The position numbers and the translations under genes are program-made. Shown here in pieces: positions 7,106 to 8,433 of a stretch of DNA of 8,433 nucleotides. Location of the stretch: assembly GCA_903883985.1 (NCBI GenBank), contig CAISDD010000130.1, positions 1 through 8,433 on the forward strand. The letters are read 5' to 3'. This DNA comes from an uncultured Pseudomonadota bacterium. GTDB taxonomy: Bacteria > Pseudomonadota > Gammaproteobacteria > Burkholderiales > Thiobacillaceae. The notes beneath the pieces are model-generated. The model had not been told where the DNA came from and did not search any database. It saw nothing but the letters and a program-made list of their open reading frames with translations. The number at the start of each line of letters is the position of its first letter. Position 1 is the first letter of the stretch.

Positions 7106-7561
7106 ATGACCAAGCCAACCGACCTCGCCGGCAAGATTGATCTCCTGAAATCCATGCTCGTGCAGGCCACCGAATTCGACCAGCCGATGGCCTATTTTTT
7201 TGACGTACTGGCGCTCGATCAGGCCTTCCGCGACCGCGGCCGGCCGCTCAAGGATGCCGCCATCAAGATTCGGTTCCGCACCGTGCTCGAGACACTGCAG
7301 AAACAGATCATGCCAGGCTGGACGGGCGAGGGGCGGATGATCTCCGCCTTCTGGCTCAAAGACTACGGATTCGCTCACGGCGCCTGCACCGTCGCGGAGC
7401 GGCTGGGCGTGACCTTCTACTTCAGCGACCTGGACATGGGGCTTAGCACCCTCGCGTCCATGCGGCCCGGGGACCAGGTACTCTTCGCCCGCTTCTCAAT
7501 CCAGGAAGGCGGTGATCCGGAGAAGAACTACCAGTTCGATCGGGCCGGGCGGCGGCATTGA
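7106..7561 (+). CDS. Hypothetical protein, 151 residues
   Basis: I do not recognise this protein. The ATG opens a 151-residue frame with GC-rich codon usage like the flanking genes, which supports real coding. There is no signal peptide, membrane helix, Cys-metal motif or obvious nucleotide-binding motif. The N-terminal half (about 5-70) looks helical (DLAGKIDLLKSMLVQ, then AYFFDVLALDQAFRDRG). The C-terminal half looks mixed or beta-rich, with GWTGEGRMISAFWLKDYGF (71-89), GVTFYFSDLDMGL (101-113) and PGDQVLFARFSI (121-132). No good Shine-Dalgarno sequence precedes the start. The gene stands alone, with an AT-rich inverted repeat upstream and palindromic repeats downstream. A small soluble cytoplasmic protein is the most that can be said. 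An alternative is that the upstream AT-rich DNA replaced an original 5' region, but the frame itself shows no sign of decay. Confidence 0.7.
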   Translation: MTKPTDLAGKIDLLKSMLVQATEFDQPMAYFFDVLALDQAFRDRGRPLKDAAIKIRFRTVLETLQKQIMPGWTGEGRMISAFWLKDYGFAHGACTVAERLGVTFYFSDLDMGLSTLASMRPGDQVLFARFSIQEGGDPEKNYQFDRAGRRH

Positions 7562-7644
7562 GGGCGGCGGGCAGGTTCGGGCGTCGCCGACAGTTGCATG
7601 GCGTTATGAAGATAAGTTCAGATTTACTGATCCAGCCGTAAGTG

Positions 7645-7662
7645 AAGGTTGCACCTTTTTTT
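7645..7662 (+). terminator. Weak terminator candidate after the orphan gene
   Basis: The sequence aaggt-tgc-acctt (7645-7657) can form a 5-bp stem with a 3-nt loop, and its T run continues to 7662 (seven T in a row from 7656). The stem is short and AT-containing, so termination would be modest. It lies 84 bases after the stop of the gene at 7106 and is on the right strand to end its transcript. Confidence 0.35.
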
Positions 7663-7689
7663 GCAATTCAGACCTGGGAGGCTATCATC

Positions 7690-7743
7690 ATGGCGCAGGT
7701 ATCAAAGACTGTTGGGTTACGCCGACATGAAACCGTCGGCTAA
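7690..7743 (+). CDS. Possible 17-codon micro-ORF or truncated gene start
   Basis: An ATG at 7690 is preceded by GGGAGG (7676-7681) at 8-nt spacing, one of the best ribosome binding sites in the window. The frame encodes MAQVSKTVGLRRHETVG and stops with TAA inside the right arm of the palindrome at 7711-7749. It may be a leader-like peptide, the 5' stub of a gene interrupted by the repeat, or chance. I have no homologue in mind. The conjunction of a strong ribosome binding site with a frame that runs straight into a repeat is the only support. Confidence 0.2.
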   Translation: MAQVSKTVGLRRHETVG

Positions 7744-7749
7744 CCCAAC
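7711..7749. repeat. Palindromic element with GTTGGGTTA arms
   Basis: The arms gttgggttacgccgac (7711-7726) and gtcggctaacccaac (7735-7749) are reverse complements apart from one bulged base, around an 8-nt loop. This gives a strong 15-bp hairpin in either transcript. No T run follows, so it is not a standard intrinsic terminator. Arms of the form GTTGGGTTA...TAACCCAAC resemble dispersed REP-like palindromes that I recall from proteobacterial intergenic regions. The element type is inferred, while the palindrome is seen directly. Confidence 0.6.
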
Positions 7750-7783
7750 CCACGCAGATGGCGGATGCCACTGCTTCCCAACC

Positions 7784-7864
7784 CGTAGGGTGGATAAGCG
7801 ATAGCGCATCCACCATCACCGCCACCAAAGGTGGATGCGCTTTGCTTATCCACCCTACGCGACT
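7784..7864. repeat. 81-base palindromic repeat unit, copy 1
   Basis: The left arm 7784-7814 (beginning cgtagggtggataagcg) and right arm 7830-7859 are reverse complements except for a small internal mismatch and bulge (atcg against ttg). The loop is 15 nt (7815-7829). The whole unit plus the following cgact recurs at 7888-7968. A 30-bp hairpin of this quality resembles a MITE-like or REP-like intergenic element. No transposase is encoded in the window. Confidence 0.75.
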
Positions 7865-7887
7865 GATGCCCATGGAGACGCATTGCG

Positions 7888-7968
7888 CGTAGGGTGGATA
7901 AGCGATAGCGCATCCACCAACACCGCCACCAAAGGTGAATGCGCTTTGCTTATCCACCCTACGCGACT
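7888..7968. repeat. 81-base palindromic repeat unit, copy 2
   Basis: This is a direct copy of the unit at 7784, with 79 of 81 positions identical. The differences are one loop base (t7816 against a7920) and one right-arm base (g7834 against a7938). Arms are 7888-7918 and 7934-7963. Outside the 81 bases the flanks are unrelated, and 23 bases (7865-7887) separate the copies. Copy 2's stem can extend by a few more pairs (gcgcg before, cgcga after) than copy 1's. Confidence 0.75.
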
Positions 7969-8172
7969 TCACGTTAAGGGTGAGCGCGATCGAAGGCGCA
8001 AACCTCACCTGGATTGTCAGATGAGTTATCCTTGGGCGCATCCAGAATTAGGCGGGGTCTGTTGTGTAATCTCCTGTATTCCCTAAGTAGTTGCCGCCAT
8101 ATATCCATCCGCACAATTGTACTAGTCTGTATTTCGTCAAGAATTGGGAAGGTCAAGACGCTGCCGGCTGTT

Positions 8173-8208
8173 GTTACGTCACCGCTGTTACGTCACCGCT
8201 GTTACGTC
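8173..8208. repeat. 14-base tandem repeat (gttacgtcaccgct), about 2.6 copies
   Basis: Two perfect copies occur at 8173-8186 and 8187-8200, followed by a partial third, gttacgtc (8201-8208). Each contains ttacgtc, so three sites fall 14 bases apart, a little over one helical turn. The array ends about 50 bases before the start codon at 8259. It could be an operator array for the chemotaxis gene or a simple slippage repeat. No known regulator site is recognised. Confidence 0.6.
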
Positions 8209-8246
8209 CTCCCCTCCTTGATCATCCACCGCGCCCATACATGCAC

Positions 8247-8251
8247 AGGAG
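8247..8251 (+). promoter_or_regulatory. Ribosome binding site of the chemotaxis gene
   Basis: AGGAG lies 7 nt before the ATG at 8259, a strong Shine-Dalgarno sequence that fixes this start. Most other genes in the window lack one. A complementary CTCCTTG occurs upstream at 8214-8220 and could pair with CACAGGAG (8244-8251) with one bulged base, partly hiding the site. Confidence 0.7.
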
Positions 8252-8258
8252 ACTCACC

Positions 8259-8433
8259 ATGGCACTCTTAAAGAAAAGCACAGCAACTACCGCACCGACC
8301 GTGGCCGAAGGTAGGAGCTCCGCTGCATCCTCGCGCGACGCCGATGCACAGCGCAAAAAAGCGCGCACCCTTGCCAAGCAGCAGCAGGCGGCCGAGCGTA
8401 TTGCCGCCGCCACCGGACAGTTGTCGTCCGGCA
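8259..8433 (+). CDS. Methyl-accepting chemotaxis protein, 5' fragment (probable)
   Basis: The first 58 codons of a gene that runs off the window. The product begins MALLKKSTAT, followed by an Ala/Ser-rich, charged segment. It then has a basic helical stretch (QRKKARTLAKQQQAAERIAAATGQLSSG, about 31-58). The segment QQQAAERIAAATGQLSSG resembles the start of the coiled-coil region in cytoplasmic methyl-accepting chemotaxis proteins that I recall from betaproteobacteria. No signal peptide or membrane helix is present in the visible part, so if the call is right the receptor is probably soluble or has its sensor elsewhere. The assignment rests on a short, low-complexity segment. A different coiled-coil protein is possible. 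The start codon is supported by AGGAG at 7-nt spacing. Confidence 0.5.
   Translation, partial: MALLKKSTATTAPTVAEGRSSAASSRDADAQRKKARTLAKQQQAAERIAAATGQLSSG

Larger units (their letters stand above)
7562..8258. other. 697-base stretch without a convincing gene; repeat-rich
   Basis: Between the orphan gene and the chemotaxis gene no long frame has convincing protein features. Open frames here mostly translate the palindromic repeats. From left to right it holds a weak T-rich hairpin (7645-7662), a 17-codon frame with a good ribosome binding site (7690-7743), and a palindrome (7711-7749). Two tandem copies of an 81-base palindromic unit follow (7784-7864 and 7888-7968). Next comes about 200 bases (7969-8172) in which I see nothing definite, and then a 14-base tandem repeat (8173-8208) leading into the leader of the gene at 8259. 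Confidence 0.6.

Noticed and set aside
7784..7968. Repeat-spacer-repeat pattern that could suggest a tiny CRISPR array.
   Set aside because: The unit is 81 bases and almost wholly palindromic, there are only two copies with one 23-base gap, and no cas gene is present.
7974..8156. Minus-strand frame of about 60 codons after the tandem repeat.
   Set aside because: It has no recognisable motif or supporting ribosome binding site, and is short enough to be chance.
8067..8170. Flagellar sigma-28 promoter for the chemotaxis gene, suggested by GCCG-containing stretches near 8093 and TCAAG near 8153.
   Set aside because: The distances between -35-like and -10-like parts do not fit the consensus spacing, so no promoter is called.

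Overview
The window looks like the chromosome of a GC-rich Gram-negative proteobacterium, most likely a betaproteobacterium (for example Rhodocyclales-like). It carries the sigma-54 / LPS-transport cluster in the order kdsD-kdsC-lptC-lptA-lptB-rpoN, read on the minus strand. Transcribed divergently from kdsD is a CPA2 (KefB/YbaL-type) cation:proton antiporter, an arrangement I associate with betaproteobacteria. The taxonomic placement is an inference from gene order and protein style.

Positions 6-4876 (minus strand) form one tight operon. KdsD makes arabinose-5-phosphate, the precursor of Kdo, and KdsC dephosphorylates Kdo-8-phosphate. LptC (inner-membrane anchored), LptA (periplasmic bridge) and LptB (ATPase) belong to the machine that moves finished LPS to the outer membrane. 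The first five genes overlap one another by 4 to 17 bases, which suggests translational coupling. A 100-base gap then precedes rpoN, the sigma-54 factor. Making Kdo and exporting LPS are thus encoded together.

Positions 4877-4929 are a compact divergent control region with a candidate -10 box for each direction. Positions 4930-6888 (plus strand) encode the 652-residue antiporter with a C-terminal RCK (TrkA-N/TrkA-C) regulatory module.

From 6889 to the end the window changes character to accessory-like DNA. It holds an AT-rich inverted-repeat island (6991-7054), an unrecognised 151-residue protein (7106-7561), and a 697-base stretch without a convincing gene. That stretch contains a small palindrome, two tandem copies of an 81-base near-perfect palindromic repeat, and a 14-base tandem repeat. 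The window closes with the 5' end of a probable soluble methyl-accepting chemotaxis protein (8259 onward).

No RNA gene, CRISPR array or transposase gene was seen. The conserved operon is ordinary. The less explained material is the orphan protein and the repeat-rich DNA on either side of it. I see no clear new multi-gene system here.
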